Positions 20,860-35,073 are shown, counted from the first letter of the stretch. The stretch is 64,000 nucleotides of DNA from Jackrogersella multiformis (GCA_902806575.1 CADCXD010000001.1:4402001-4466000), one strand, 5' to 3'. Notes: generated by a model not told the origin, from the sequence alone. Numbers and translations are program-made.

Positions 20860-22927
20860 AGAGCCGTCGGCGGCGTTCAGGCGAGTTCTGAGGGCGGCTC
20901 CCGAACTCTTCCTAAGCTAGCGCTCGAAGGTAGGTAGGTATGCGGCAGTGATGCGCAGTTTGTCAAACGAACGCCTCGGAGGCCGATGTGCTGACACTTA
21001 CGGACGCGCTACTACTGCCAGGGACGACGGTAAGGTGAACGGGCCGGGAATTAGTCCTCGAGCCAGTCTCAACTTCGAAAGCAGGGTAGGATGGGACGGT
21101 GCCTTGGTTCGATACAAGTGCTACTCGGTAAGAGAGGAGAAAGATAGAGTTGCACCAAGGGGGACAGACGAGCTGGCTACACCGGCGTATTTGTTGGCGG
21201 CTATTTGGTCAACGACGGAAGACTGAACCGGAGGAGATAGCGTAGATCTTCTGGTATTGCCAGGCTCTACAGGTGAAATAGTCTGTAGACGAGATCCACT
21301 AGCCCACAAGTCGATATCAGCCACCGAGTTGCGCTGGAGAAGTTAAATCCCAGTATGGAGCAGCGCTACTGAGAAGCGTAGTCCCGCCGCTGACTAGTTC
21401 GCGAGAAGAGGGTTGGGGGCTAGGGTTTCTTTTGAGTTCGTCCTTAGATCGCGGGCGCCAAAGAGTAGTGTGTATTACACAACAGATTAGCTGCACCCGG
21501 GCTGAAGGCAGAGGCCGCGCTTATTATGAAGGCGGGAACTGTCAAGTATGTACTGCGCACGATCTGGTGCAGGGTTCGATCTGGTTTGCCCTTGATCAAG
21601 AACCCCCTTGTACAGCGTACTAGAGGTTGCTAGGTATGAACCTCGTGCGGACCTAGTGACCTAGTGGCTGATTCGGAACTGATTCGGGTCTGATGGTCGA
21701 CCTCGAGGTGGAGAGGAAAGATACCTGACTAAAATAGTTCCAAGTAAAATGGGGGGAGTGCTAGATAAAATCGAGCGATCCCCGAAGCTGTCTAGACCGC
21801 GAGACTCTAGCGCGTTCTTGTCAGAGGTACCAAGGGTTGCGATTGGTGGCTGGGGGGCCTATGCGTAAAGTTTGGGCCGGCGCGGTGCTAAATCTTTTCG
21901 GAATGTCGAATTACAGAGCCGCTAAAAGATGCTAGAATTGAACTAGACTGACTGACTGACTCTTCTTATTACCGTTTCCCTACGTCGCGTCGGATGTGTC
22001 GACTTGTGTGTATGGAGTATGCCCTAAAGGTGCGGACGGAATCCATAAAAAAACGGTGAACGAAATAAATTAGATGGGATGTTGTTGATTGTGTGCGAGC
22101 GTGCGTGCTTCCTCCTGCCTTTGCACGCCTCGGAGATGGGTATGTATTTGTGTGTATGCGTGTGTAGGTATGTGTATGATGTGTTATATGTATGGAGTGT
22201 GTGTTATGTACCAGGGGACGTAGTTAGCTGCGCCCTACGGCAACGGTAGCGGCAGTAGCAGCAGCAGCAGCAGTTAATTGTTGTAGGTACCTTAGCCAGC
22301 AGCAGTAGCGGCAAGAGGTAGATAATATGGATGTAGAAATGTAGAAACCTAGAAACCTAGAAACTTCACCACACCCACGATCGCCAGCCTAAGGAAGTGA
22401 CGTGCAGTGCAGTTAAGTTAATGGGATGGTGTTTAGGTATAGCGCGGTGGTGCCTCGCCAAAGAGCTGATCAAGCTGATGGAACTAGTGACCGTCACGGT
22501 TTAGGGGCCCGGTGACGACAGAATTTGCGTGTTGGTGCGCCAAATCGTAAACTTTAGTCTTGACCCGAGCGATTTGCGTCCAGACTCAAGCAAGTTTAGA
22601 TTGGGCTTAGTGAGAATTAGTGCCGAGGGGATGGGAGAATGGTGAATTTTTATATGCAGAAAGGATGCAAGCTCGAGGCACGACGCTGCAGTGCTGCTTG
22701 AACACGCGTGGAGGGATGATTGAATGTACAACTTGATTGCCGAACCAGCATAGAGGAATGCATGTACGATTGAATGAATGGCTGGTTTGGTAATCTGTGC
22801 TTGTTTAAAAAGGTTGGGGAAGAATGGAAGAATCGGGGAGATTTTTGAGTGTCGATTTTATTTGATTAGTATTTCTCATGTGAGGGTAGGTAGGTGCCCA
22901 GGTGGTAGGTGGTAAGTGGTAAGTGGT

Positions 22928-22945
22928 AGGTACCTAGGTAGGTAC
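22928..22945. repeat. TACCTAGGTA cluster
   Basis: Core palindrome TACCTAGGTA with flanking GGTA units, continuing into further GTACGT steps up to about 22958. It is one of the clearest copies of the dispersed element. Confidence 0.7.
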
Positions 22946-25900
22946 GTTGGTACGTACTGAAATGTACTCTTTTCAGAAAGCCCGGGTCAACTAACCAATG
23001 GGACCCGATCGCACTTACCAGCAGGGGCAAACGACGAGTCTGGAAGAAAGAGGGTCGCGGAAAAGTTTGTACCACATACAGTAAGTTGGTAAAGTCATTT
23101 CTAGCGCAAAAAAAATTAATTTTTTTTATCGGTATCATATAATAAATTTCCTTTTTTCTTATGATGATTTCATATCAGACTTTTCCCTTCTTTTCGCCTC
23201 TCTTTATTTTTAACTGTATTTCTATCAGATAATGAAATAACACAAATTCACCGCTAAATAAAAACTTTCTATCTCTACTGATGGGAACGTCGATGCGTCA
23301 AACTCGAACAGAATCCACAATGCACGACCTGCAAGACTCTCTCCTCCTTGTTATCTACATATGTCCACAGCTTGGTGGATTTCCCTCGAGATACAGCTGA
23401 ATATAACCCCGTTTCCCTGTCCCTCGGTCCCCTCTCCTGCCCTCTCGCCTTTGCCTCTCTTTATATCATGATCTAGCTCCGGAACCTGCCGCTCGCGATT
23501 ATTTATTCGGGCTTCTACGTATTAGTTCCGCTGAAATCTGAATGCATAGGGCATGAGAAATACATCGTGAGAGGTAGGTACATAGGCAAGTAGGTATCAA
23601 AGGCGAGACAATTTGTAATGTCGATAGGTACATGTAAGTTTTGCCTTGGTAATCTCGAAAGCGGCATGCACCGAGTACCTGCAATAATACCTTGTACCTT
23701 GAGACCTTATATTTATGGTTGAAGTTGAGTTCGAAGGTGTACATATAATGTGGGGAGGCTAAAGCGGTGTAGGTATCTTTTGGTACTGTACACCGCGCCT
23801 AATGGGACATGTACTATGTACCAAGATACACGTGTACGTAGATACTTACTAGGTAGTTACTTAAATACCTAGATACTTAGTACCTAAGGTAGTGTATGTA
23901 GTTTGGAAGGAGGCGGAACAATCCACATCCACAAAAGACCCAACATCCCTGATAAAGCCAGTCGCAGTGCCAATCCTTGACCATCTTCATTAGTTCATAA
24001 CTGGGTTACAACTGGGAAGGGTAATCCAAGTACCATGGATTGATATATCTTTCGCATCTTTGCGTCTTATGCAATGTGGATACCCCTTGGAACTCTCCGT
24101 CTACCCAGCAGCTCAACCCAAGCATCTCTTGGAACCCAGCATCTCCCACGCGCAAATTGTTCTCTATGTACTATGTGAGTAAAGCGTGCGGAGGAGATAT
24201 CCACATTGCCTTACCTACCCTACGTAACCCGTACCTTAGATAATGGAGCAGAGCAAGGAGAAGGCAAGGAAAATAATCCACGGCCCGTTCTTGTCCAGAC
24301 CCCGGGCCCAAGGGCTCTACACTACACTACACAACACGTATCGAGGAGGAAAGGAAAGGAAAGGAAGAAAGGAATATCCCATCATGCCCTATCATCTGGA
24401 TATCAACAGCTCTCAATCAAAATCTCAAGCGTGGGAATCCCTGCGTTCCCAGGAGTCAAGAATAGTGTATATGCGAACACGCATGTTACAATGCATAATG
24501 TGCAATCGAATGGCATTACAAGACCATGGTACCACTATCCTGAGGCTTTAGCAAGTTGTCATGATTACATTGTTCCTACCATAATGCTACCAAGATTCAC
24601 CTGCTCGTTTATATAGGATTATACTATTATTATGTAACCTATCGTTGATCTTATATTTTGATGTAAGCGCGCTATACTATGTACAATGTGAATTTTAGTT
24701 AAGAATATTATTTTAATATAAACCACGTTTTAAGTATTTAATGTTCAGCTTTTCTATAGTAGCATATAAACCATTATTCGTACTTTTTAGGTACTTGTGG
24801 CTCTTACAGTATTCGGGTTCGGGTTTCTTTGTCATCCTAGTTACCTATCGTTGCCTGCCCGGAGATGAACGTCTTGCCGGCCAGCCTAGGCCAGTGCCGC
24901 CGGTTTTTTTCCCATAACTTATTATTGGGTACTCACGAGCACTGACTCGTTCCTGTTCCCTGTTATACGTGATGCCAATATACCCACAAATACCGTGCCG
25001 AATCGTCACAATCATTCAATTTCACCGTTGAGCTTCGGTGGCTGTATTTGATCCAATACACACTATGTACTTGTATTTATACTATGTATGTATGTACACT
25101 ATGTATGTATCAACAGGTAGGCGAAATCAAAAGCTAGGACAGGGGCAACTCGTGAGCTTCGTCATTACGATAGCATCACGACGCTACCTACTACGTAATG
25201 GAACCAGCTGCGAGGGCCTAGGAAAAGAAATGAACATACGTCTAGATTAAGAAAACCTCAAGTTGGGAGCCACTTTTGTGGACAGATACTGGGGGCACAG
25301 TATAAGCTCGAGCTTTCCAGCCATTCAGCCATGTTAAGATGATGAGGGTATAACGAGGATCATCAAGGTGGACAATAACAATGAATCTTGGTACAGGGAC
25401 TAATAAACATATGTTCGGATCCGAGCGGTCGGTTTCTGCACGTCTGATTCGCAGGGCAAAATTGACTTGCGAGAGAAATACATAAGCAGTTTGATTCGTA
25501 CCATTCTTCTTGATTTCACGTTGGAATTCTCCGAGTGATCAAATAGAAGCAGCGGCATACCCATATATTCCCCCCCCCCTTCGGGGAGATTGAGAGCCGA
25601 GCAGTCCTTATTACACAACCGCGATTGTCCGTGGTACAATATAATACACCCGCTCAGTCTTATCATTCATTGGAACTTTATCTCAGCCTTCGAATGTCCT
25701 ATCCGTCGTGGTAATATATGGAGTCGGACGACTAGTGCCATTGTGATACTATCGCGAAATACGTTCTGGACCGGCAGCCGTTGAAAGCCTGTATGTGTGT
25801 AAAGCAGTGATACACACGTGTCTACACAATCGGTCGGCTAAGAGGCGTCCCGAAAGGTAAAGTAAGTTATCGAGCAAAACATTGGCGGCTCGCGTGGCAT

Positions 25901-26640
25901 CGAACGGTGATAATTCGTGCCATTAACTGCCTTATCCATGTCGACGTCGACAGGGATAGGAGAAAATGGAATGGTGCGTAGAACCATGTAAAGAATGACC
26001 CCTGCAACAATAACAATAATAATAAGACCGTGTCAACTCGGTGTGAGAAAACTGTGGTGAGGTTGAAGGATCTGCGACCGCTCTGGAACCTGGGTTTTTG
26101 GGCTGACAGCGTCGTCAGATACCGATACCTAGCCCATAGCCTTGGACTTCGAATCTTGAAGGGTATTCTCAAATCGTGGCTAGCACTCAGGCAAAAGAAA
26201 CGCGCCTCGTCTCGCTTAACCATCTCGAGATTTATTCAGCCTTCGAACACCTTCAACATAGCCACCATTACATATACTGATTACGCCAATGATACATACA
26301 TGCCTAGGTAACTATACAGCAATCCATATAAGAAATGTGCGTGAAGGAAGTGGATATCGTGGCAATTGAGTGTACGAAATGAATCCATAAAAATACCGAC
26401 TGGGCACAAAAAACTGTGCTCCACGCCTGGAAAACGCCGACCCTTCCCCATTGTGGAACGACCACCTGACTGATGAAAATTGTTTCCTTTAGCGAAGAGT
26501 TTTTTTTCTTTCTCTCTTTGAAATGTTTTCAGCTCGATGTATCTTTGGAATTAGGCGAGGGTATTCAAAAGCCGTTCACACATCCCGGCGTGGAAAGCGG
26601 ATGATCCACTTGGCAATGAGCTGGCTAAGATTGTAAGGAT

Positions 26641-26940
26641 TGTAAGGGAAAACTTATCTTTACTTTTTAACTTGTGATGCGACTAATATTACGTATAGCA
26701 TACTTAATTGTTAAGGAAAGGATTATTATTAATAACCCTTATCTTTCCTAAAAGTATGATAATTAGAAATGAACATTTTAAAAGAAGCTTATTAGGAATT
26801 AAATAATATAAATGTTATTTAGGTATAATATATACTCGATACCCACTTAAAAATACCAATTTTAAGTTTAAAGGTTTATAGAAATACAAGTTTAATATTA
26901 CTTATAATATCATACGCCTTTAATACCTATCCGTAACGGT
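26641..26940. other. A/T-rich block, possibly RIP-degraded
   Basis: About 300 bases that are clearly richer in A/T and in TA steps than their surroundings, with no usable frame. An imperfect hairpin lies at about 26711-26752 (AGGAAAG at 26714-26720 against CTTTCCT at 26743-26749, with further partial pairing inside). Repeat-induced point mutation of an old repeat would leave such a block, but no element can be identified. Confidence 0.4.
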
Positions 26941-29094
26941 AGCAATCCGGTTATGTTACATACCTAAGTACTTAAGGTATCTATTAACGTTTTATTTCCT
27001 TCGCTTGAAGCCGACCAGCAAAAGCGCGCTCTTTCCGCACATCGGTATTCGGAGTTTACAACCCGTGTTGAAAAGTGCTTAACGGCGAGAGAAGGTGATA
27101 AGAATGCATACCTCTAAAGGTACGTAGGTAAGTAGGTAAGTAAGGAAGGACCAGTGATTCAATTCGGGTCCAAAAGCTATATGGTACTTACCGCCAACGG
27201 CGAACAATTGAATGCTGCTTCTTCTTCTTCTTCCTTTTTCCCCCTCCTACTACTTACCTAGGTACCTACCGATCCAAGACGTCGGTAAGAGAGAAAAGTT
27301 CGTGTTACCTTACTCCTATTTTCCTAACCTATATTTCAGCATTTTATGTACAGTAATAAATCACCTTTCGCGCGTGCGAGACACACACAAGACACCCCCG
27401 GCATGGTTCCCCAGAAAGATTTTCCCGCTAAGGTGATATGTCAGTACCTTTTTACTGGCGCCGGACATCGACAGATCTTTGGCGACCCGAAGCTCTGGGA
27501 TAGACTAAACAAGCGTTGAATCCAATTCCTCCCATGTTGCCATGTTGCCATGTTTCGCAGGTCGGATCGAGGCTAAACAGAGATCATTCATGCCCAGGCT
27601 GCCAGACTGCGACGGCTTAGCCATATTTCAACGACATGCGATCGATACCCATGGTATATTTGGTATATCTGTCACATATCTATCACATATCTCATTTCTC
27701 ACATCCCTCCCGTCAATCAGCTTTCCCCACGGCTATGGAGAGAGATGGAGACACTTGCTTTATTCGCACGCAATATTCTAGGTACCTATTTCGCAGAGCC
27801 ATCCTATATTGCTGCTCTCCACTATCTTGCACACCGCCTTCCTTCGCCCAAGGCGATGGGTGCGACACCACCACCATCACCTGTACTATGTATACCTTAG
27901 GTACCTAGGTATGTATCAGTCTATGCACTGCTAGGTAAGATGTCATCCCAAGGCATGTGACATTCGGAAAACAGGAACGCCAATGCGTACCTATATGAAA
28001 GGAAGCACGTTACATACCTACCTGGTATATATACCTATTACCTGTAATATATCATGTCGCCCTTCAGCCCCTCTTCGTATGCTAACCAGGTCTTCCCATG
28101 TTCGATGCTAATGTTTTTATCAAATCGCCTTCAAGTCTTAGAAGATTGGTATATTTAACGACTCGTTATTGGCTTGTCATTTAACGAATATCACGGATGC
28201 TTTTTTGTTTCCTTCCTTTTTTTCCTTCTTCTCACGATATTGGCAGGTGTCTTATCGAATCGACGTACATACTCCCTCTTTCGAGTGCTTTACCCTCCGG
28301 ATGTGGTTACGGGCATTGTCGGCCGAATCGTCACAAAGAACAGGGTCATCTCTTTGGTGGGATGTACCCGTATGTACGTCGTCGCACCCATCCACATTCA
28401 TCTGCAGAGCCACCTCAGCCATCGTTCACGTGGATGATTTGCACCCCTGGCCACCATCCACAGCAGTCTCCAGACTTGCCAAGATCGCCAAGTGGGCACG
28501 TCCAAGCTGCAGAGTCGCAGTGTGACAATCCTAAGCAACCTGGGCTCGAGGAAAGAATACATACCTACCTAGGTACCTTTTCCCTATGTAGTAGGTATTC
28601 AGGTATCGTACATGCTGAGAACAGGGCCTCGACCCTGCAAGGTATCCCGCCTCGGGCCTAGGTAGAGACGGGCCTAGGTAGAAGCTCTACATAGGCTCAT
28701 ATCAAGTCATCCATATGCGTAGCCGCACGGAAACCCAGTCGAGTGTCGGGTTTCACGGGTTAATTCACTTTTATGTTCCATTCAAACTTACCACGTTCTT
28801 CACCTTCATCTCCGCCGTTACCGTATGGCTTCCGCTTTCCATCTTCCCATCCAACGGATATTTCCATAGGCTAGGCCATCTCATCCCACATCCTGTCGCA
28901 ATGCCCTGTCCTTAACGTCTGATTGACCTACGTAGTAATAGATTGTCCTCGGTCGACAGTTATGATGTTCTCGGCCATATTTCCGCATTTACAACAACGT
29001 CCAAGCGGCCCCGTCAAGGATCCCAGTCAGATCAACCGACTTCCTTCTTCCTACTTCCCACACCCCGTCTACACTGATAGTACACAACCTTCCC

Positions 29095-29111
29095 TTTTTT
29101 TTTTTTTTTTT
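29095..29111. repeat. T17 homopolymer
   Basis: Seventeen consecutive T on the given strand (A on the other). It may be a simple slippage tract or the old tail of a retroposed sequence; I found no flanking duplication to decide. Confidence 0.7.
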
Positions 29112-30532
29112 AAAAGTCATATTCTTAAACATGGTAGCAACAACATACACTAGGTACCGTATCTTGTCCGAAGATGAAAGATAGGTCGCCGAATTCATAC
29201 GTGCATACACCATTATGGTTCGACTCTTATTGGTGCCTACCACGCTATTTGGTACTTATACAATAAGTGTAGCACTTCTGCCCAGGTAAGGTGGTGTATA
29301 TATACTTTCACGGCTTATCATGTTTCTCTTTGGATATTACCTTTTTTGGCCATTGAACTTTTCAACGTATTCATACTTTCCAGGTTTCCAAGCCGTGGAT
29401 CGATTTAAGATGCCTTCCTAATTTTATTATTGGAGGGATTTTTTACCGCACCAAAACGCCCCAGCTTGTTACAGCGCCCTGTCCAATACCCCCCATATCT
29501 ACCTGGCTGCCTGGGCAGCTGGGTATCTACGAAGCCGTAACTACCTAGGTAAGTATGATTACCCCGTCACTGAAGGTGATAGGGGGGGTGATGTCGTAAT
29601 TTGACCCCCTATTAAGTCGCGAATAGGAATGCGTGATAAACCCCAAGGCCCAAGTTAGGTTAAGATCTCAGATCCATACAAACTAGTGATCTTACAACTA
29701 GGCGCTAGGCACTATACCTAGGTATTCCCTAATGCCAATCAATTTTCTCGAGCCCGTGCATTGGGTCACATCACCTTAGGATCTATCTCTTCGGCTATTT
29801 CATTCCCCACAGGGCCAAGTTGATTAGTCTCACCCGTCGCTCTGGTAGCGAACAGAATGAGGGCTTCAAATTCGACGGCAGTCAAGCCCACTGGCGTCTA
29901 GCGGCAAGCCACGACGTGAATTGGCTGCCCAAGGTGCATGGGCCAGCCACCCTGCCATCCAAGCCTGGAGCCCTAGGAGGTCTCGGGTTAAGGGGGATAA
30001 ATCCAGCCGGACATGTGGGCTTTTTCGGATTATCTCACCACGCTTACTGATACGCTTAATGCCATTACATAATTCAATTTTCAAGTCCCGCGGTAGCCCA
30101 ACGGATACGAGAGCGAGCGAGCATTTTACAACTTACGGGGGTCGTATCATTGGCATTGCAAGTTCAAGTTCAGACGAGTCTCGGGATCCTATGTCGATTT
30201 CTTTCCGTACGCCTTACATTGGCCTGGCCACATTAATGCTACGACTTCGCGTTAGCGTGACTTACTATGTATAGAGCTATGTCTTGCTACCCCCGTTTGA
30301 GACAGCAGTATTCTAGGGCCTCTGGGCCTCAAAGGCTTTAAGCAAGAAGCTTTTCCTAGTGTTTCAGCTGTAATGGTTTATACCAATTTAGTATGCGTGT
30401 CGACAACGGCAGTGCTTCCTTGTCCAAGCTTTCCACCGTGGAGCTCATCTAAGTCTCGATTTCTGCCTTAAACAGCTTAGCGATCTGCCGCGGAAGGCTA
30501 CCACCGACGAAAAATTGAAATCAAGGACCTCA

Positions 30533-30553
30533 AGGACCTCAACTTGAGGTCCT
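30533..30553. repeat. 21-base palindrome with an adjacent direct duplication
   Basis: AGGACCTCAA (30533-30542), one central C, then its exact complement TTGAGGTCCT (30544-30553). The left arm is itself partly duplicated just upstream (CAAGGACCTCAAGGACCTC). This is a dyad-symmetric site of the kind bound by dimeric proteins, or a chance palindrome. Confidence 0.7.
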
Positions 30554-32647
30554 CGAGTCCAGCTGAATGATCACTAATTCAATCGCCAATAGCTTCCCCA
30601 AATCACTACCTCATCCGTCTTACAGCCCCGTTGGCATTCCCTCTATTGCGGGTACTTCTTAAGGATAATTTTAGCATCTGACAATACATGTGCCATTCCA
30701 TCCCATGTCCTAATACACGTGAACATGGCGTCACAGACCAAGCTCGAGTCGACCAATAGAGACGACAATGCAAGTTACCAGTTCGAGAAGACAGTTCCTA
30801 CCACAGATATAACTGCCGCTCTTGGGAACTGGATAGTATACTCGAGTCAGACGGCATATATGTAGGTATGTATGAGATGAGCGAGAAACGTGGCCCTCGA
30901 TTACATAGTATAATGGTCTTTTCTAAGGCGAGCACATTTATTGGGGATATCAGATCGACCGATATGGACAGCAGATCTCCAATAACCCTGCCGCCAAGCG
31001 CTGCAGCGCCGATCACTCTTAACCACGAACCTTTTCAGCTGTAGGGGTTTCGACTGACGACTTTTGCTGCTTGAACCAGTAAATTCTCTGGACGTTCCAA
31101 AACCCTAGTTGCGACTTACACACACGCACAGCGATTGTGGACGAAACCCACAGTGGATAGCGAATTCCAAGAAAAGCAGGAAATAACCGGAGGCATTTAC
31201 AAGGGTAGCGACGAGTATTGAGAGCCCATAGAACGGTCTCGAACGCCATTGACGTCAATAGCTCTTATGCCTTTCGAAATCAATGACTCTCTAGGTACCT
31301 AGGAACGTATTCGTATTGTTTTCTCCAAGCCCTCATACTTCCAAAGTCATCGTGTAAAAAATCTGCTCATTTATTGGTATGATAACGGAGCAAGGAAAAT
31401 CTCCCTAAAGACTCACTCCGGCAAGAAAAGAGGGGTTGGGTATTTCATCGCTGCTGAGTTATAGTATAGAGAGCTAGCGAATTCTTTCTGGAACTGACGC
31501 TTGAGATTGAAACGGTATATCGATCAACCAGAGCGACTATGTTAGGGGTCTTGCAGTCTAGTCTAGTCTAACAACGAGTTTCTTATTATTAGGTGAAGAG
31601 AACCCATAATATCGCGCCGTCTCTACTTCGTCATATCGACTCTCCCTACCTAGGTAGTTTTATTCGACCAAACAACCCGAATTTGACACATGCACGTTTA
31701 ATCTTAGGGATTTTTCTTATTCCCCCTTCCTTCCATCTACCCGGTTACGGTCCTCCCCTAATCCATTGTGGAGAGTTAAGTCGTCACAATGACATCGAAA
31801 ACAGCCAGAGGTAACAAAGAAAAACTAGACCGCGTGTCGCTTAGGGTTTTTGAAGTGCCATAAAACAATCGGAACCCCCTACATTTGATGATTCAGATAG
31901 GAAAAGGAAAAGAAAAAAATTTAAAGAAAAAAGATAAAGAAAAAAAATTTTAATACCGAAGACATTATTTCAGCTCGGCTTCAAGCCCTCGCCTCTTCTT
32001 TGTTTCGGTCCAGCTGCTACCACCGCCACAGGTCCCTCCCTCTGTCGTGTTTTATTATGATTATTTCGTCGGATCCATAGCCCGAACGGGCATGCCGACA
32101 GGTACCGGGATGCTGTTAAGGGGGCGATCCAAAGAAGCAAAAAAGATGATACGCCTGTGGTGATTGCCATTGGGAAATACGGTATACCGACGGCGATACT
32201 CCGTGATTGCACTTCCCCATAGGTGCCATCTCGTCCAATTACTAGGTAGATTCCATAACCCTAAAACATCTCGCCTCTCTCCCTGGCTTAACACGGGCGA
32301 GAGGCGGTATGGTGGGTATGGACGTCCCTCGAGGTCATATGACGTTCCTCGAGATGTAAGCCGAGCTCGCCCAACCGCATACCAGTTGTCAGCTCGTCTA
32401 TGCTGTGTCACGGAAGCAGCGCTTTTCAACCCGCGAATGTCGGTCAAATGTTCCAGAGCGCCTGTCTAGATTCCCGTTCCAAGTAGGTAGCCAATCGCAG
32501 AAATTTCAAATAAGAGTGGTGACAGCATCGTGTATTTGTGGCTTGCATACGAATTTGCTGGGCTTATTATTCAGGCCAACAGGTGATGTGCGCGCGTGTG
32601 TCATTTCCGGTAGTAATACGTACTGGCCTTTCTACGTACCTTAGCAC

Positions 32648-32675
32648 TTAGGTACCTAGGTAGGTAGGTAGGTAT
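32648..32675. repeat. TACCTAGGTA plus (GGTA)n cluster
   Basis: The palindromic core is followed by a run of TAGG/GGTA steps, making the longest copy of the dispersed element seen in this desert. The structure suggests slippage expansion from the core. Confidence 0.7.
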
Positions 32676-33677
32676 GTGATCTGTAATTATCATTTACCTA
32701 CTATTGACTGGACACTGTATAGGTTAGGTACTACGATATACCTTCCTTTTTGCTGCCGTTGCCTTTCAGCCACATTTGCAAGTATTCTGCAGGTGAGACG
32801 TTCCAACAGCAACCAACATTATGTGCAAACAATCAATCACTTTGCTTCTGCTTATTTCCGCCTTGCTGCTCGCTCGATCTCGTCGAAACAAACGCCCCCA
32901 GGCTTTCCGGGAATCTCCCAACTGCGCAGGCCATACGCAGCTTACCTTTCGGACATGGCGATAGATATATGAGCACAATTGGCTGTTGGTATTTAAACCG
33001 GTTAGACGGAATTCCGAGCATTGCCGTCACATATCCGACAGACCAGCAGTAGGTAGCAGTAGTAGCAGCAACAAAGTGGAACTTACTCGACTAAAGGCAA
33101 ACTAAGTAGTTACATGAATGAGACTGGCGTGAGCTAATGAGGCTCTTGGTGGGCTTTTAGTTCCGTGGCAGATTCTAGTTATGCATCTAGAAAGTTTAAA
33201 AAAAGGGTAACAAAGCCTAGAGGTGATCACGATGACTAGCTGCGGCAGAAGACAATTAAGCTTACTTCCGTACCTCCTAGGTTACCTAGGTAGGTAGGAG
33301 AATAGAAACTCTCGGCAGTCTACAAAAGCAAAACCTTTTTCCCCCTAAGTTAAGCTATATTTAATTCTCGGGTCGTACGTAGGAATTCAGCAAACTTTAC
33401 TTACGAAGTACCGACCTAATGATAAGCTTTGCATTATACACAATGTGAACTTAGCTTTACGCTATTAAATTCTACCCGTAAATGGACTTTAAGTTGCTGG
33501 TAATCAAGATTCAGATATCGAGGTTTGGTGTTTTGTATCGCCTTTTATGCTGTTTAAATACCTCTTTAATTATTGAACTTATCTGCCAAAACGATCGGCT
33601 ATTCATAACTGGTTTCCATAATATAAACATACCCATATCTCCAGATTTAATGGGCTGTTTCTACTTGAACCTTGCGT

Positions 33678-33694
33678 ATACGAAATTTTCGTAT
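33678..33694. repeat. 17-base perfect palindrome
   Basis: ATACGAAA (33678-33685), central T, then the exact complement TTTCGTAT (33687-33694), inside an A/T-rich stretch. Function unknown. Confidence 0.6.
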
Positions 33695-35073
33695 TGCAAT
33701 AATGACAAACTGTAGCCTCATTTCCGAAAGCGAGCCGTATCTTTCGCATAAAACGAGAGTTTGTGAAATGATAACAAAACAACACTTCCGCCACTACGAG
33801 AATATTAATCGTTAATAAACTATATACCTCGAAAGAAAGTAAGTATAAATCATTAGTATCGGTTAAATATGCTTCGGATATCCTGCCTTAAAGAGAATAT
33901 ATCCAGTCCCATTGGACTATCATGAAAACCCTCACCTTTGGTATTAAATCTTATTAGCGCCATATTACAACCAAGTCGAGCCACGTGGGCTAAACATGGA
34001 TTTAAAGCTCAATAGGTATACAATACCTACCTAGTCGACAACTTAACTCTTAAACCCACTCGCCTGCTAAGCAATTTGGCATAACCTGGTTGATTGTAAA
34101 TATGGTGAGAAGGAAACTCCATGGACCATGATCAAGGGATTTACCTCCTTAGTTTAGGTAAGAACCGAGCACGCTCGAATCATAACTTAAATCACATTTA
34201 AAGCTACCTATACACTATCCATACCAACCTTAAGTATTACGTGAAAACAGCAGAGAACGAGACAGAACAAAACATACATTACCTACCACATGCTACCACA
34301 TGATGTAACCTGAGCTATTCCTCCTATCAACCCGACCTCAGTCGATTACCAACCCCGTAAAAGCTGACTCGCAACCCTCCATACGAGCTGAAAAACCTTG
34401 GCCATCTGGCCACAGAACCGGGAACGGGCTCGAACGTGTGTGGCCGGAGACTCCGGGCATGCCGATGTTGCGTCCATACGAATCGAGTGGAACTGCCGCG
34501 ATTTACTCCAGCTTGGCTGAGCCATTGCGGGCTTATACCAGGTACCTATGGGGCGGACGAGTCATGGCAGAGAGCGAGAACCTGGATGATTGATGATACC
34601 TTGTGTGTTGTCTAGGTAGGTATTCTAGGGATATGTATTTGTAGAGTATGTGAAGGACACCTTCCGGTAGACACATGAACTCGATAGAACCGATTATATG
34701 AGGTTGATGATTGTCGATAGGACATCGTCTAGTGATGTGGATCCCGAGGCACTGTTATCGTCACCTTAGGAAGCCATATTTACCTACATAAATACCCATA
34801 GCGCACGTAGATAGACTGAACAACCAGGCAAGCAATATGGACAATATACAGGAATCGCAGTGATCGCGAGTATATTGGCAGAATAAGTTATAGGTAGATC
34901 ATAGATTTGTATCAAGGCTGAATGCTATCAAGTCATAAGTATCATACGATATCATTATACGCATATGTACCTATTCATTCATTCATCCCTACCAAACCGC
35001 GACTAGCATATCAGCAACTTTATCATCCTCCCTAGGCTACTCTCCAGCTGCTTCCCCTAGCCCTCTACCCCCC

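Larger units (their letters stand above)
20860..35073. other. 14.2 kb gene desert upstream of CON7
   Basis: I find no gene I can support. Open frames are all under about 155 codons, overlap on both strands and show no family motif or signal peptide with a credible splice pattern. The region holds many TACCTAGGTA-type elements (for example 22928, 27257, 27900, 28566, 29541, 31646, 32651 and 33280), simple repeats (a CAG-rich run at about 22252-22274, CTT units near 27216, a T17 run at 29095-29111), an A/T-rich block at 26641-26940 and two short near-perfect palindromes (30533 and 33678). The left part must include the CON7 5' UTR and promoter; the right end is the 3' flank of the AA9 gene. A long untranslated transcript is possible but not visible. 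Confidence 0.55.

Noticed and set aside
21560..21615. Possible tRNA B box (GGTTCGAT)
   Set aside because: No acceptor or D-arm pairing and no A box at the correct distance could be built around it.
26711..26752. Imperfect inverted repeat as a miniature transposon (MITE)
   Set aside because: The arms are only 7 bases with bulges, and no target site duplication is visible.
29781..29830. Possible U2 snRNA start (ATCTCTTCGGC)
   Set aside because: Only the first 11 bases match; the following branch-site recognition region is absent.
32061..32447. 128-codon minus-strand frame in the CON7 desert
   Set aside because: No domain, no splice-supported extension, and the opposite strand is equally open; not reported as a gene.
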